From positions 186,001-250,000 of the forward strand of contig NZ_JAAGKM010000001.1 in NCBI RefSeq assembly GCF_019308355.1: 64,000 bases of DNA, read 5' to 3'. The notes below the pieces were generated by a model. It saw only the letters and a program-made list of their open reading frames with translations. It had not been told where the DNA came from and did not search any database. This document shows positions 27,047 through 35,259 of the stretch, piece after piece. Numbering within the stretch: position 1 is the stretch's first letter; each line of letters opens with the position of its first letter. The translations under genes and the position numbers were made by a program. Source of the DNA: Empedobacter falsenii. GTDB lineage: Bacteria > Bacteroidota > Bacteroidia > Flavobacteriales > Weeksellaceae.

Positions 27047-27625
27047 TTATAAAACTTCTTTAATTGCTGCGTTCAATTTTTCGGTAATATCTTCAATAGA
27101 ACCTACTCCATCAATCTCAACCCATTTTCCTTGCGCTTTGTAGTGTTCTGCTACAATTGCAGTTTTCTCGTAATATTCTGTAATACGATCACGGATAATT
27201 TTTTCGTCCACATCATCAGCACGACCAGAAGTTTTTCCGCGTTCTAATAAACGTTGAACCAAAATTTCGTCATCCACAACTAATGCTAATGTAATCGAAA
27301 CTTCGCTTTCGTATTTATCTGCTAAGATTTTATCTAAAGCTTCTGCTTGAGATGTTGTACGTGGATATCCATCAAAAATGTATCCTTGCGCATTTGGATT
27401 GTTATCTAAATGATCAACCAACATATTTGTTGTTACCTCATCTGGAACTAATTGTCCCTTGTCCATGTAAGATTTCACAAGAGCGCCTAATTCTGTTTCA
27501 TTTTTAAGGTTGAAACGAAATAAGTCTCCAGTAGAAATTTGAGGAGTTTGGTACTTTTCTTCTAAAAATTTAGCTTGTGTTCCTTTACCACTGCCAGGAG
27601 GTCCGAACAATACAATGTTTAGCAT
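27047..27625 (-). CDS. adk: adenylate kinase
   Basis: Adk balances AMP, ADP and ATP. The 192-residue length marks the short-lid form without a zinc site. The P-loop GPPGSGKGT is at residues 8-16, with the FDGYPRTTSQAE AMP-binding motif and the lid segment RGKTSGRADDVDE. It follows hpt by six bases in one operon. Confidence 0.96.
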   Translation of the reverse strand: MLNIVLFGPPGSGKGTQAKFLEEKYQTPQISTGDLFRFNLKNETELGALVKSYMDKGQLVPDEVTTNMLVDHLDNNPNAQGYIFDGYPRTTSQAEALDKILADKYESEVSITLALVVDDEILVQRLLERGKTSGRADDVDEKIIRDRITEYYEKTAIVAEHYKAQGKWVEIDGVGSIEDITEKLNAAIKEVL

Positions 27626-27631
27626 TTTGTT

Positions 27632-28168
27632 TTAATGTTTTATTTGATAAATATCTGGTAAATTTCTTCCTAATCCGTCAAAATCTAATCCATAACCTAC
27701 TACAAATTTATCAGGAATAGAAATTCCTACTAAATCTACTTTTAAATCTTTTTTGTAAGCATCTGGCTTAAATAATAAAGTTGCTACTTTTAATGATTTT
27801 ACCTTTTTCTCTTTCAAGATTCGGTGCAACTCTACTAACGTATTACCTGTATCTACAATATCTTCTAAAATAATTACGTGACGTCCTTCAACATTCATCG
27901 GAATATCCATCTCAATAGTAATTTTCCCTGTTGATTCTGTTCCTTCGTAAGATTTTAATTTCAAGAACGAAATCTCACATTCTCCTTGATATTGTTTTAA
28001 GAAATCGCTGAAGAACATTACAACTCCGTTTAATACACCAACAAAAATCGGTCTTTCGTCTTTGTATTCTTCGTAAACTTCGTTTGCCATATTTTTGATG
28101 GCGTGTTCTATTTCTTCAAAAGCGATGTACGGAATAAATTTTTTACCGTGAATTTCTATTTCTTTCAT
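27632..28168 (-). CDS. hpt: hypoxanthine phosphoribosyltransferase
   Basis: Hpt salvages hypoxanthine and guanine with PRPP. The 178 residues carry the PRPP motif VIILEDIVDTGNTL (98-111), the flexible-loop Ser-Tyr pair in LKSYEGTEST, and the VVGYGLDFDG segment near the end. It heads the hpt-adk operon. Confidence 0.94.
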   Translation of the reverse strand: MKEIEIHGKKFIPYIAFEEIEHAIKNMANEVYEEYKDERPIFVGVLNGVVMFFSDFLKQYQGECEISFLKLKSYEGTESTGKITIEMDIPMNVEGRHVIILEDIVDTGNTLVELHRILKEKKVKSLKVATLLFKPDAYKKDLKVDLVGISIPDKFVVGYGLDFDGLGRNLPDIYQIKH

Positions 28169-28181
28169 TGTTTGAGATATT

Positions 28182-28189
28182 CAAATATA
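28182..28189 (-). promoter_or_regulatory. -7 promoter element for hpt-adk
   Basis: The minus strand reads TATATTTG, a full TAnnTTTG match, 14 bases before the hpt start. Confidence 0.55.
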
Positions 28190-28228
28190 TACTTTTTTTG
28201 ATAAAGTTTAAAACATTTATCTATTTTA

Positions 28229-29590
28229 TTAGATTGTCATTGAGAAAATGCGTGTTTCTGGCTCGTTATCTATCATTCTCTTATCGAATGTCATACACAC
28301 ATTTCGAACGTATGGACGTCCTTCTTCTTTTACGATCAAACCATTTTCTACAAATTCAATCAAATTATCGTCAACCATATCTTGTAACATAGTTTTGATA
28401 CGATCTACATCATCAAATTTCATGTTATCATCAGCCCAAGAAGTTTCTAAATTACACATTAAATTTAGAATATGACGACGCATAATCAAATCTTCTTCTG
28501 ATAATATATGTCCTTTGAAAACGGATAATTCTCCGTTATTGATTGATTTTTCGTACTCTTCTACTGTCTTCTCGTTTTGTGCAAAACTATACCAAGAATC
28601 ACTGATAGAAGAAACTCCTAAACCAACCATTAATTGTGTTTTCGAAGAAGAATATCCCATAAAATTACGATGTAATGTATGGTTTTTCATCGATTGATAC
28701 ATCGAATCTTGTTCTAAGGCAAAATGATCCATTCCAACTTCGAAATAGTTCATTTCCTCGAACATTTTCTTTCCTTCTTCATATAATGCACGTTTCAATT
28801 CTGGTGAAGGCAAATCATCGTCCTGAAAACCACGTTGTCCAACACCTTTTATCCACGGCACATGCGCATAACTGTAAAACGAAATACGATCTGGATTTAA
28901 TTCTTTTGTCAAATTAATAGTTTCCATCATTCCTTCCATTGTTTGATGTGGAAGACCAAAAATCAAATCGTGAGAGATCGATGTAAAACCAATTTCGCGC
29001 GCTTCTTCTGTTGCTCTTTTCACATTCTCGAAAGGTTGAATACGATTAATCGCTTCCTGAACTTTCAGATCATAATCTTGTACACCATACGAAATACGTC
29101 TAAAACCTAAATCGTATAAGGCTTGTAAATGCTCTTTTGTTGTGTTATTTGGATGACCTTCTAAACTAAATTCGTGTCCTTCAGCTACATCCGAATATTC
29201 AAAAATACCATCAATTAATTTCTTCAAATTTTCTGGAGAAAAAAACGTTGGTGTTCCTCCTCCTAAATGAATTTCTTTAATTTTTGGTCGAGATGAAAAT
29301 AAATCCACATATAATCTCCATTCTTTCAAAACTGTATCAATATACGGAACTTCTACCGAATGTTGTTTCGTAATACGTTTGTTACATGCACAAAACGTAC
29401 ACAACGACTCGCAATAAGGTAAATGAATATAAATTGATATTCCTTCTTCTACATTACTTTCATCGAAAGATCGTTGAAAAGTTTCAATCCAACCTTGTTT
29501 AGTAAAATCATCATTGTCCCAAAACGGAACAGTTGGATAACTTGTGTAACGAGGTCCTGGAATATTATATTTCTGAATTAAATTATCCAT
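28229..29590 (-). CDS. hemN: oxygen-independent coproporphyrinogen III oxidase (radical SAM)
   Basis: HemN decarboxylates coproporphyrinogen III to protoporphyrinogen IX without oxygen. The 453-residue length fits the true HemN class. The [4Fe-4S] motif lies in HLPYCESLCTFCACN with Cys60, Cys64 and Cys67, and the HemN-specific extra Cys69. LGGGTPTFF and SLEGHPNN follow. This helps separate it from shorter HemW proteins. It is downstream of kdsA with a hairpin between them. Confidence 0.93.
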   Translation of the reverse strand: MDNLIQKYNIPGPRYTSYPTVPFWDNDDFTKQGWIETFQRSFDESNVEEGISIYIHLPYCESLCTFCACNKRITKQHSVEVPYIDTVLKEWRLYVDLFSSRPKIKEIHLGGGTPTFFSPENLKKLIDGIFEYSDVAEGHEFSLEGHPNNTTKEHLQALYDLGFRRISYGVQDYDLKVQEAINRIQPFENVKRATEEAREIGFTSISHDLIFGLPHQTMEGMMETINLTKELNPDRISFYSYAHVPWIKGVGQRGFQDDDLPSPELKRALYEEGKKMFEEMNYFEVGMDHFALEQDSMYQSMKNHTLHRNFMGYSSSKTQLMVGLGVSSISDSWYSFAQNEKTVEEYEKSINNGELSVFKGHILSEEDLIMRRHILNLMCNLETSWADDNMKFDDVDRIKTMLQDMVDDNLIEFVENGLIVKEEGRPYVRNVCMTFDKRMIDNEPETRIFSMTI

Positions 29591-29607
29591 TATCTAAAAA
29601 AATTAAA

Positions 29608-29634
29608 AATACTTAATCAACTTGACTAAGTATT
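29608..29634 (-). terminator. hairpin between kdsA and hemN
   Basis: AATACTTAGT and ATTAAGTATT (minus strand) form a stem around a short loop and are followed by a T-rich run. It would end most kdsA transcripts before hemN. The stem is AT-rich, so partial read-through is likely. Confidence 0.6.
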
Positions 29635-29663
29635 ATTTAATAAATTTTCTTTAAAAATTATTT

Positions 29664-30473
29664 TTATAGAATTGCCTGACGAACTCTAACTAATTTAGTT
29701 AATAAGTCTTCTAACAAATCTAATTGTAACATGTTTGCACCGTCACTTTTTGCATTTTTAGGATCTGGATGCGTTTCGATAAAAATACCATCAGCACCAA
29801 CAGCAATTCCAGCTTTAGCAATCGTTTCGATTAATTCTGGCTTTCCTCCTGTTACACCTGAAGCCTGATTTGGTTGTTGTAAAGAATGTGTGATATCTAA
29901 AATAACTGGTGCATAATTTTGCATCACAGGAATTCCACGATAATCTACCACTAAATCTCCGTAACCTAACATTGTTCCACGCTCGATAATTGCTACATTA
30001 TTATTACCAGAATCTGTTACTTTTTCTACAGGAAATTTCATTGCTTCTGGCGAAAGAAATTGACCTTTTTTCAACGTAACATGTTTTCCAGTTTGTGCAG
30101 CTGCAACCACTAAATCGGTTTGACGAACCAAGAAAGCAGGAATTTGTAGCACATCTACATAAGCCGCCGCCATTTCTGCATGAAAAGGTTCGTGAATATC
30201 TGTAGTTGTTGGAACATCAAAAGTTTCTCCAACTTTTTGAATAATTTTCAATGCTTTTTCATCTCCAATCCCTGTAAAACTATCAATACGAGAACGATTT
30301 GCTTTTTTGAAAGATCCTTTAAAAACATAAGGAATCTCTAATTTATCAGTAATTGTTACTACTTTTTCAGCAATTCTCAAAGCCATATCTTCACTTTCGA
30401 TGGCACATGGACCAGCAAGTAAAAAGAAGTTTGGCGAATCTTTGTGTTTTATCTTTGATAAAGTTTCTATCAT
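29664..30473 (-). CDS. kdsA: 3-deoxy-8-phosphooctulonate synthase
   Basis: KdsA joins phosphoenolpyruvate and arabinose-5-phosphate to make KDO-8-phosphate for lipopolysaccharide. The 269-residue length is normal. LLAGPCAIES, FKGSFKKANRSR, QIPAFLVRQTDL and FIETHPDP are the family motifs. The promoter element ends four bases upstream of the ATG, so the mRNA may be leaderless. Confidence 0.96.
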   Translation of the reverse strand: MIETLSKIKHKDSPNFFLLAGPCAIESEDMALRIAEKVVTITDKLEIPYVFKGSFKKANRSRIDSFTGIGDEKALKIIQKVGETFDVPTTTDIHEPFHAEMAAAYVDVLQIPAFLVRQTDLVVAAAQTGKHVTLKKGQFLSPEAMKFPVEKVTDSGNNNVAIIERGTMLGYGDLVVDYRGIPVMQNYAPVILDITHSLQQPNQASGVTGGKPELIETIAKAGIAVGADGIFIETHPDPKNAKSDGANMLQLDLLEDLLTKLVRVRQAIL

Positions 30474-30477
30474 TGTG

Positions 30478-30485
30478 CAAATTTA
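30478..30485 (-). promoter_or_regulatory. -7 promoter element for kdsA, giving little or no leader
   Basis: The minus strand reads TAAATTTG; its last base lies four bases before the kdsA ATG. Confidence 0.6.
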
Positions 30486-30510
30486 CACAAAGTTATCGAC
30501 TTATTTTTCA

Positions 30511-30518
30511 TAATTTTG
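30511..30518 (+). promoter_or_regulatory. -7 promoter element for the YgjV-like gene
   Basis: TAATTTTG is a full TAnnTTTG match, 31 bases before the ATG at 30550, and divergent from the kdsA element. Confidence 0.55.
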
Positions 30519-30549
30519 CCTATACTTTATCATTCTTATTTATCGTTTT

Positions 30550-30783
30550 ATGGATTTTTTATCTAACATTGGTATAGCTGATATTTTTGGCTATCTTGCT
30601 TCAGTCTTTATTGTACTAGCATTCTTTTTTTCGAAGATTACAATTATCCACATTATCAATGCAATTGGTTGTGTATGTTTTGTAATTTATGCTGCTATGA
30701 TCGAGGCTTGGCCAGTCCTTATTCCAAATGCGATTTTATTTTTAGTTCAGGCGTATTATATCATCTTCAAACCTGGAAAATAA
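30550..30783 (+). CDS. small YgjV-like inner-membrane protein
   Basis: The 77-residue protein is mostly hydrophobic with three helices (about 10-27, 31-48 and 52-72) and resembles half of the YgjV inner-membrane family. Relatives are sometimes named uroporphyrinogen decarboxylase in databases, a likely error. Function unknown. It lies 18 bases before the glycosyltransferase gene and is probably cotranscribed. Confidence 0.7.
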   Translation: MDFLSNIGIADIFGYLASVFIVLAFFFSKITIIHIINAIGCVCFVIYAAMIEAWPVLIPNAILFLVQAYYIIFKPGK

Positions 30784-30801
30784 TCTTCAAAAACCATAAA
30801 A

Positions 30802-31920
30802 TTGAAAATCCTATCTGCTGTACTAAATAATATTGAAACGGATCAAAGATTAGATAAAGTTTGCCATTCTTTGTTAAAATTTGGATACGATGTAGAATTG
30901 ATTGGCGCGACTATAAACGGTAGACCGAAATTGAATAAACCGTACAAGACATTTTTGATGGAACAAAAGAATCAATCAACAATGAAAAAGTATGCTGAAT
31001 TCAATTACAAATTATTTTTCACTTTGCTTAAAAAAGCGGATAAACAAACTATTTTACTAGCGAATGATTTAGATAGCTTACTTCCTTTTTATTTGGTAAG
31101 TAAAATCAAAAAAATTCCTTTAGTTTTTGATAGTCACGAAATTTATTCAGAATTTCCATCATTACACAATCGTCCTAAAACAAAAAAAGTTTGGAAAACT
31201 TTAGAACGTTCTCTTGTTCCAAAAATCAAGTATTTTTATACCGTAAGTGATGGATATGCCAATTGGTTTCGCAAGGAATATGGTGCTAATCCGGCTGTGA
31301 TTAGAAATGTTCCCAACCGAACAAAACTTAACGATAAACAAGATTTAATTTTCTTTCGCTTACCCGAAAATCCAACAAACGATAAAATATTATTGTATCA
31401 AGGCGCAATTAACATGAGTCGAGGAATTGACAGAATGATTAAAGCCTTCAAATACATTGATAATTGTCAATTTTGGATTGCTGGCGAAGGGCCTAAAAAA
31501 ACTGAATACGAACAATTGGTAAAAGATTTAGACTTAACTAATCGCATTCATTTTTTAGGAAATATTCCCCCAAAAACTTTAAAAACTATAACACCTTTAG
31601 CTGATGTAGGAATGAGTATGGAAGAAGATTTAGGATTAAGCTATCGGTACGCTCTACCGAATAAATTATTTGACTTTATTCAAGCTAGAGTACCAATTTT
31701 AGCAACAAATTTACCAGAAATAAAAAAAATGGTCGAAGAGTATAAAGTTGGAAAAGTGATTGACAATCACGAACCAAAACATTTGGCTGAAAAACTACAA
31801 GAAATCTTAAACGAAGGAAAAAGAAGTTACCAAGAAGACCTTGCAAATGCTGCAAATGAACTTTGTTGGGAAAATGAAGAATTGAAATTGAAGGAGATTT
31901 TTGAAAAAATAAAAAAGTAG
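30802..31920 (+). CDS. glycosyltransferase, GT-B fold (GT4-like)
   Basis: The 372-residue protein has the two Rossmann halves of GT-B enzymes. The C-terminal donor half shows LYQGAINMSRGIDRMIKAF, FWIAGEGPKKTEYEQL and HFLGNIPPKTL, then the Glu-x7-Glu-type region replaced by LSYRYALPNKLFDFIQARVP. The start is TTG at 30802; the next in-frame ATG would remove the first 50 residues of the N-terminal half. It likely acts in cell-surface glycan synthesis; donor unknown. Confidence 0.85.
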   Translation: MKILSAVLNNIETDQRLDKVCHSLLKFGYDVELIGATINGRPKLNKPYKTFLMEQKNQSTMKKYAEFNYKLFFTLLKKADKQTILLANDLDSLLPFYLVSKIKKIPLVFDSHEIYSEFPSLHNRPKTKKVWKTLERSLVPKIKYFYTVSDGYANWFRKEYGANPAVIRNVPNRTKLNDKQDLIFFRLPENPTNDKILLYQGAINMSRGIDRMIKAFKYIDNCQFWIAGEGPKKTEYEQLVKDLDLTNRIHFLGNIPPKTLKTITPLADVGMSMEEDLGLSYRYALPNKLFDFIQARVPILATNLPEIKKMVEEYKVGKVIDNHEPKHLAEKLQEILNEGKRSYQEDLANAANELCWENEELKLKEIFEKIKK

Positions 31921-31942
31921 ATTAGAATTTAATCTACTTTTT
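31911..31942. terminator. bidirectional terminator between glycosyltransferase and oxygenase genes
   Basis: AAAAAGTAGATTA pairs with TAATCTACTTTTT around GAATT and covers both convergent stop codons. Confidence 0.8.
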
Positions 31943-32760
31943 TATTTTTTATAAATATGTGGATTTTCCACTACTCCTTTTTTAAATACTTTTCTAACAC
32001 CCATTCTTAGTACATTATCAACTTGCAAAACTTGATCCAAAACCTTTTGCTCTGGGCGACCTCTAAACGATGTCACATGAAAAGAATCTGTTTCCCTTAA
32101 AGGTTCTTTAGAAAAATAATAATTTGAAACACATTTTCTAAAACCTTCAAACTTTATTGGAGAAACCGAATGCAAAGAATCATTATGCGTTGCCATTACT
32201 GCTAATCGATTGAATTTACTAAAAATTGTAATTTGATCATTTTTCAATCCATTTGGCCAAACTTCTAAATTACCACCATATTCTTCTTTCCAATCTGGCG
32301 TTACATAATACAATAAATTCAACACACGCCACAATTCTCTTTTCGCATCGTGAGAATTATCCAAATGAGGCTGCAAAAATTGACGATTTCCCATCATAGA
32401 CAAACCTCCAGCATACAAAGATGAATCTGGAATAGGTTGTTTTATTTCGCAAATCTCAGCAATCAAATTTACGATTCTTTCATCTTGAAAAGCGTAAATA
32501 ATTTCTTCTAAAATAGGATGATATTGATCCATTTGAACAGCAATATATTTATCTTCTTTCAAACTTTTTTTCAACACCATTTCTTTTTCTTGTGGAAAAA
32601 CTTGATTTATCTCCAAAACTAATTCTTCTGGTAATAGATCATCAACCCAAAAATAACCGATCTTATCTTTGCTACTATTATATTGTTGACTTATTTCTTC
32701 CTTTTGATCAATTAATCGTTGTAAAATTATATCTGCAAATTGATTTCTGTTCATAATCAT
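31942..32760 (-). CDS. 2-oxoglutarate/Fe(II)-dependent oxygenase
   Basis: The 272-residue protein has the iron site of the 2OG-Fe(II) superfamily: His-x-Asp in FLQPHLDNSHD, the YGGNLEVWP strand, and a distal His in HSVSPI followed by a basic residue (FRKCVS) for 2-oxoglutarate. The layout resembles prolyl hydroxylase-like oxygenases. The substrate is unknown; being four bases after a glycosyltransferase gene suggests a sugar or surface-glycan target. A second Met two codons in is an equal start choice. Confidence 0.82.
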   Translation of the reverse strand: MIMNRNQFADIILQRLIDQKEEISQQYNSSKDKIGYFWVDDLLPEELVLEINQVFPQEKEMVLKKSLKEDKYIAVQMDQYHPILEEIIYAFQDERIVNLIAEICEIKQPIPDSSLYAGGLSMMGNRQFLQPHLDNSHDAKRELWRVLNLLYYVTPDWKEEYGGNLEVWPNGLKNDQITIFSKFNRLAVMATHNDSLHSVSPIKFEGFRKCVSNYYFSKEPLRETDSFHVTSFRGRPEQKVLDQVLQVDNVLRMGVRKVFKKGVVENPHIYKK

Positions 32761-32764
32761 AAAG

Positions 32765-33880
32765 TTAATTAAAAATTTGTTTCAAAATAATTTTGGCATT
32801 CAATTTATCATTCAAATCATATTCAAGCGTATCAATATATTCTTCTGACCCTAAAAAAGGTTTATTTTTTAAATGATTAATAGCTTTTATCAACTCTAAT
32901 TTATTCAAAACTTGAACACAAAGTCCACTAATTTTCTCATCATCTATTACATTTTCATTAATTATCGAAAAACGACTATTGAATAATGCATTTATTACTT
33001 TTAGCTTTGTCCCAGATTCCTGAAAAGACCACGCAATATTAAGATGAGCTTTTGCGAAAAGTTTTTTCAAATGATTAAAATCTTTCAATTTAACAAATTG
33101 TATATGTGGATGATTTTTAATTTTTGCTTTTACCCAATCCTCTCTAGAACCTGAAGCAATAACGAAAGGATAATCAATTTCTTTAAAAACTTCTATCAAG
33201 AAATCGACTACTTTACAATTGTCCGAAGCTCTCAAATCTCCGTGATACAAAGCAAATTCTCCTTTTTCACTTAATGATTGAAAAGTTTCATTTCCATGAA
33301 AAACAGGTACAAATTTTCCTTTATTATATTTTTCTTGAATATAATTTTGTTCAAATTTAGAAAGTGTAAAAACTTCATCAAACTGGTGGATAATATTTTC
33401 GTATTGGATATATTTTTTTGCCTCAATATAAAACAATGCTTTTTTCGCTAGATTCTTTTCGCTTTCAGCCAATCCGGAAAAATAATTTTGCTCAATATTA
33501 TGTAGTCTCAAATATTTAGAATAACCTTCAAGAGTATATTTATTCAAAATAAATGTTGTTTTTAGACTTTCAAAAAAAATAGGAGCTTTCAACGATTTAA
33601 TTCGTTCATACAATAATTGACTATCCCTCGATCTTACTGAAATAGGATATTTCTTAAAAATATAATTAGGCTTTTGATGTATTGGATAAAAATAAACTTC
33701 TTTAGCATATTTTCTTAAAACATCGCTTTCTATTTCATTAAACCCAAACAGATGTAAATGAATCTCAATCCCAAGTTGATGAAATGCTTTCAATTTATAA
33801 AAAACATCTATAACACCTCCATAATTGGGAGGAAATGGAACATCCATACTTATAAAATGAAGTTTATTACCTTGATACAT
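32765..33880 (-). CDS. glycosyltransferase-like protein (GT-B, GT4-like)
   Basis: The 371-residue protein begins HFISMDVPFPPNYGGVIDV, the typical GT4 acceptor loop with two Gly after an Asn-Tyr. The donor half is weaker but recognisable: ALYHGDLRASDN, IASGSREDWV and NIAWSFQESGTKLKVINAL. A shared operon with the 2OG oxygenase follows from the four-base gap. Donor and acceptor are unknown. Confidence 0.78.
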   Translation of the reverse strand: MYQGNKLHFISMDVPFPPNYGGVIDVFYKLKAFHQLGIEIHLHLFGFNEIESDVLRKYAKEVYFYPIHQKPNYIFKKYPISVRSRDSQLLYERIKSLKAPIFFESLKTTFILNKYTLEGYSKYLRLHNIEQNYFSGLAESEKNLAKKALFYIEAKKYIQYENIIHQFDEVFTLSKFEQNYIQEKYNKGKFVPVFHGNETFQSLSEKGEFALYHGDLRASDNCKVVDFLIEVFKEIDYPFVIASGSREDWVKAKIKNHPHIQFVKLKDFNHLKKLFAKAHLNIAWSFQESGTKLKVINALFNSRFSIINENVIDDEKISGLCVQVLNKLELIKAINHLKNKPFLGSEEYIDTLEYDLNDKLNAKIILKQIFN

Positions 33881-33906
33881 TAGTTAGTTAATTATTTAAC
33901 AAAAAA

Positions 33907-33934
33907 AAGAGTCTACAACTAAGTAAACTCTTTC
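33907..33934 (-). terminator. intrinsic terminator after the FtsE-like gene
   Basis: On the minus strand AAAGAGTTTAC pairs imperfectly with GTAGACTCTTT and a T run follows. Confidence 0.65.
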
Positions 33935-33960
33935 TTTAAAATTATATTGTGTAATTTATC

Positions 33961-34653
33961 TTATTCTGATATCGCTTCCGCAACTTCAAATAATCTTCCG
34001 TCTTCACAACGCACTTTACGCGCAGGATAGCGACGAATAATTTCATAATCGTGTGTAGCCATCAAAACTGCACAATTATTTTCTTTCGATACCGACAACA
34101 ATAAATCCATAATATCATTTGACGTTTCTGGATCTAGGTTTCCTGTAGGCTCATCTGCTAAAATTAATTCAGGATGATTTAATAAAGCACGAGCTATAGA
34201 AACACGCTGTTGTTCTCCTCCAGAAAGACGGAAAGGCATCATTTTCTTTTTTGACAACATCCCTACCGAATCTAAAACCTCATCAATACGTTTATCGATT
34301 GTAGCCTTATCTTTCCAACCTGTTGCTTTCAAAACGAACGTCAAATTTTGCTCAACTGTACGATCTGTTAACAATTGGAAATCTTGGAAAACAATTCCTA
34401 AATGTCTTCTAAGATCAGGAATCTTACTTGTTTTCAATGATTTCAAATCCATTCCAACCACAGAACCTTGTCCCGATTGAAGCGGCAAATCACCATAAAG
34501 CACTTTCAACAAACTACTTTTTCCACTTCCTGTTTTTCCAATAAGGTAGACAAATTCTCCTTCATTAAGTGTAAAATTAACGTCAGATAATACTAAATGA
34601 TTTCTTTGATATATAGATGATTGACTTAACTCAATTACATTTTTAGCTTCCAT
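33961..34653 (-). CDS. ftsE: FtsE-type ABC transporter ATP-binding protein
   Basis: FtsE with FtsX controls cell-wall hydrolases during division. The 230-residue protein has Walker A GKTGSGKSS (about 39-47), Q-loop FQDFQLL, the signature LSGGEQQR, Walker B LILADEPTGNLD and the H-loop His. FtsE-like sequence is strong, though lipoprotein-export (LolD) ATPases are close relatives. No ftsX lies next to it. Confidence 0.85.
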   Translation of the reverse strand: MEAKNVIELSQSSIYQRNHLVLSDVNFTLNEGEFVYLIGKTGSGKSSLLKVLYGDLPLQSGQGSVVGMDLKSLKTSKIPDLRRHLGIVFQDFQLLTDRTVEQNLTFVLKATGWKDKATIDKRIDEVLDSVGMLSKKKMMPFRLSGGEQQRVSIARALLNHPELILADEPTGNLDPETSNDIMDLLLSVSKENNCAVLMATHDYEIIRRYPARKVRCEDGRLFEVAEAISE

Positions 34654-34683
34654 ACTTTTCTACAGTCTTTAAAACAAATGTAA

Positions 34684-34721
34684 AAAAAAAGCTTGAAAGA
34701 ACGACCTTCAAGCTTATTTTT
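34684..34721 (-). terminator. intrinsic terminator after rpmH
   Basis: AAGCTTGAAAG and CTTCAAGCTT pair around a short loop; a T run follows on the minus strand, just after the rpmH stop. Confidence 0.8.
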
Positions 34722-34736
34722 TATGAATTGTAGCGA

Positions 34737-34895
34737 TTATCTTTTAGCTCTTACTTCACTAACAGTTAATGCTTTTCTTCCTTTCTTTCTACGAGCAGCT
34801 AATACTTTGCGCCCGTTTTTAGAAGCCATACGCTCACGGAATCCGTGTTTGTTTCTTTTTTTTCTGTTACTTGGTTGAAATGTTCTCTTACTCAT
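34737..34895 (-). CDS. rpmH: ribosomal protein bL34
   Basis: The 52-residue reading frame begins [20 protein letters not shown] and is very basic, with the [10 protein letters not shown] segment of bL34. It is slightly longer than the 46-residue E. coli protein, as in other Bacteroidota. A perfect -7 element lies upstream and a terminator follows, so it is its own transcript. dnaA and rnpA, its neighbours in many other bacteria, are absent here. Confidence 0.97.
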   Translation of the reverse strand: MSKRTFQPSNRKKRNKHGFRERMASKNGRKVLAARRKKGRKALTVSEVRAKR

Positions 34896-35259
34896 CTTTA
34901 CTAAGTTTCTAATCCATTACTCGAATGGGTTGCAAATATACAGTTATTATTATTAATTCAAAAATCAAATTGATAGAAAATTACAAAAAAGCTGAATTAA
35001 TAGTAAACCGCGTTCCGTTCTACACTTTGTAATTTTCGAAGTGCAAATATAAAAACATTTTTTTGTTAAGCAAGAGAAAATTAAAACAATAACAATTAAA
35101 ACTTATCAACAATATCATTTACGAGGATAAAACAAAGCTATTTTTAGAAGGATTAGAAAAGTTTCCTTAAAACTTTCATAAAACATCAAATATCTTGTTT
35201 TTATCAATCTTTTTTTAGCTTAAAATTCGTATATTAGCCACCTTATATAACAAAACAAT
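34896..35259. other. intergenic region between rpmH and gyrA
   Basis: The 364-base gap holds minus-strand -7 elements at 34933-34940 and 35044-35051 (both TATATTTG), the first best placed for rpmH. On the plus strand TATATTAG at 35230-35237 is one base off TAnnTTTG and 22 bases before gyrA. The rest is AT-rich with no open frame or RNA motif that I recognise. Confidence 0.6.
34933..34940 (-). promoter_or_regulatory. -7 promoter element for rpmH
   Basis: TATATTTG on the minus strand, 38 bases before the rpmH start. A second copy at 35044-35051 may act as another promoter. Confidence 0.6.
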
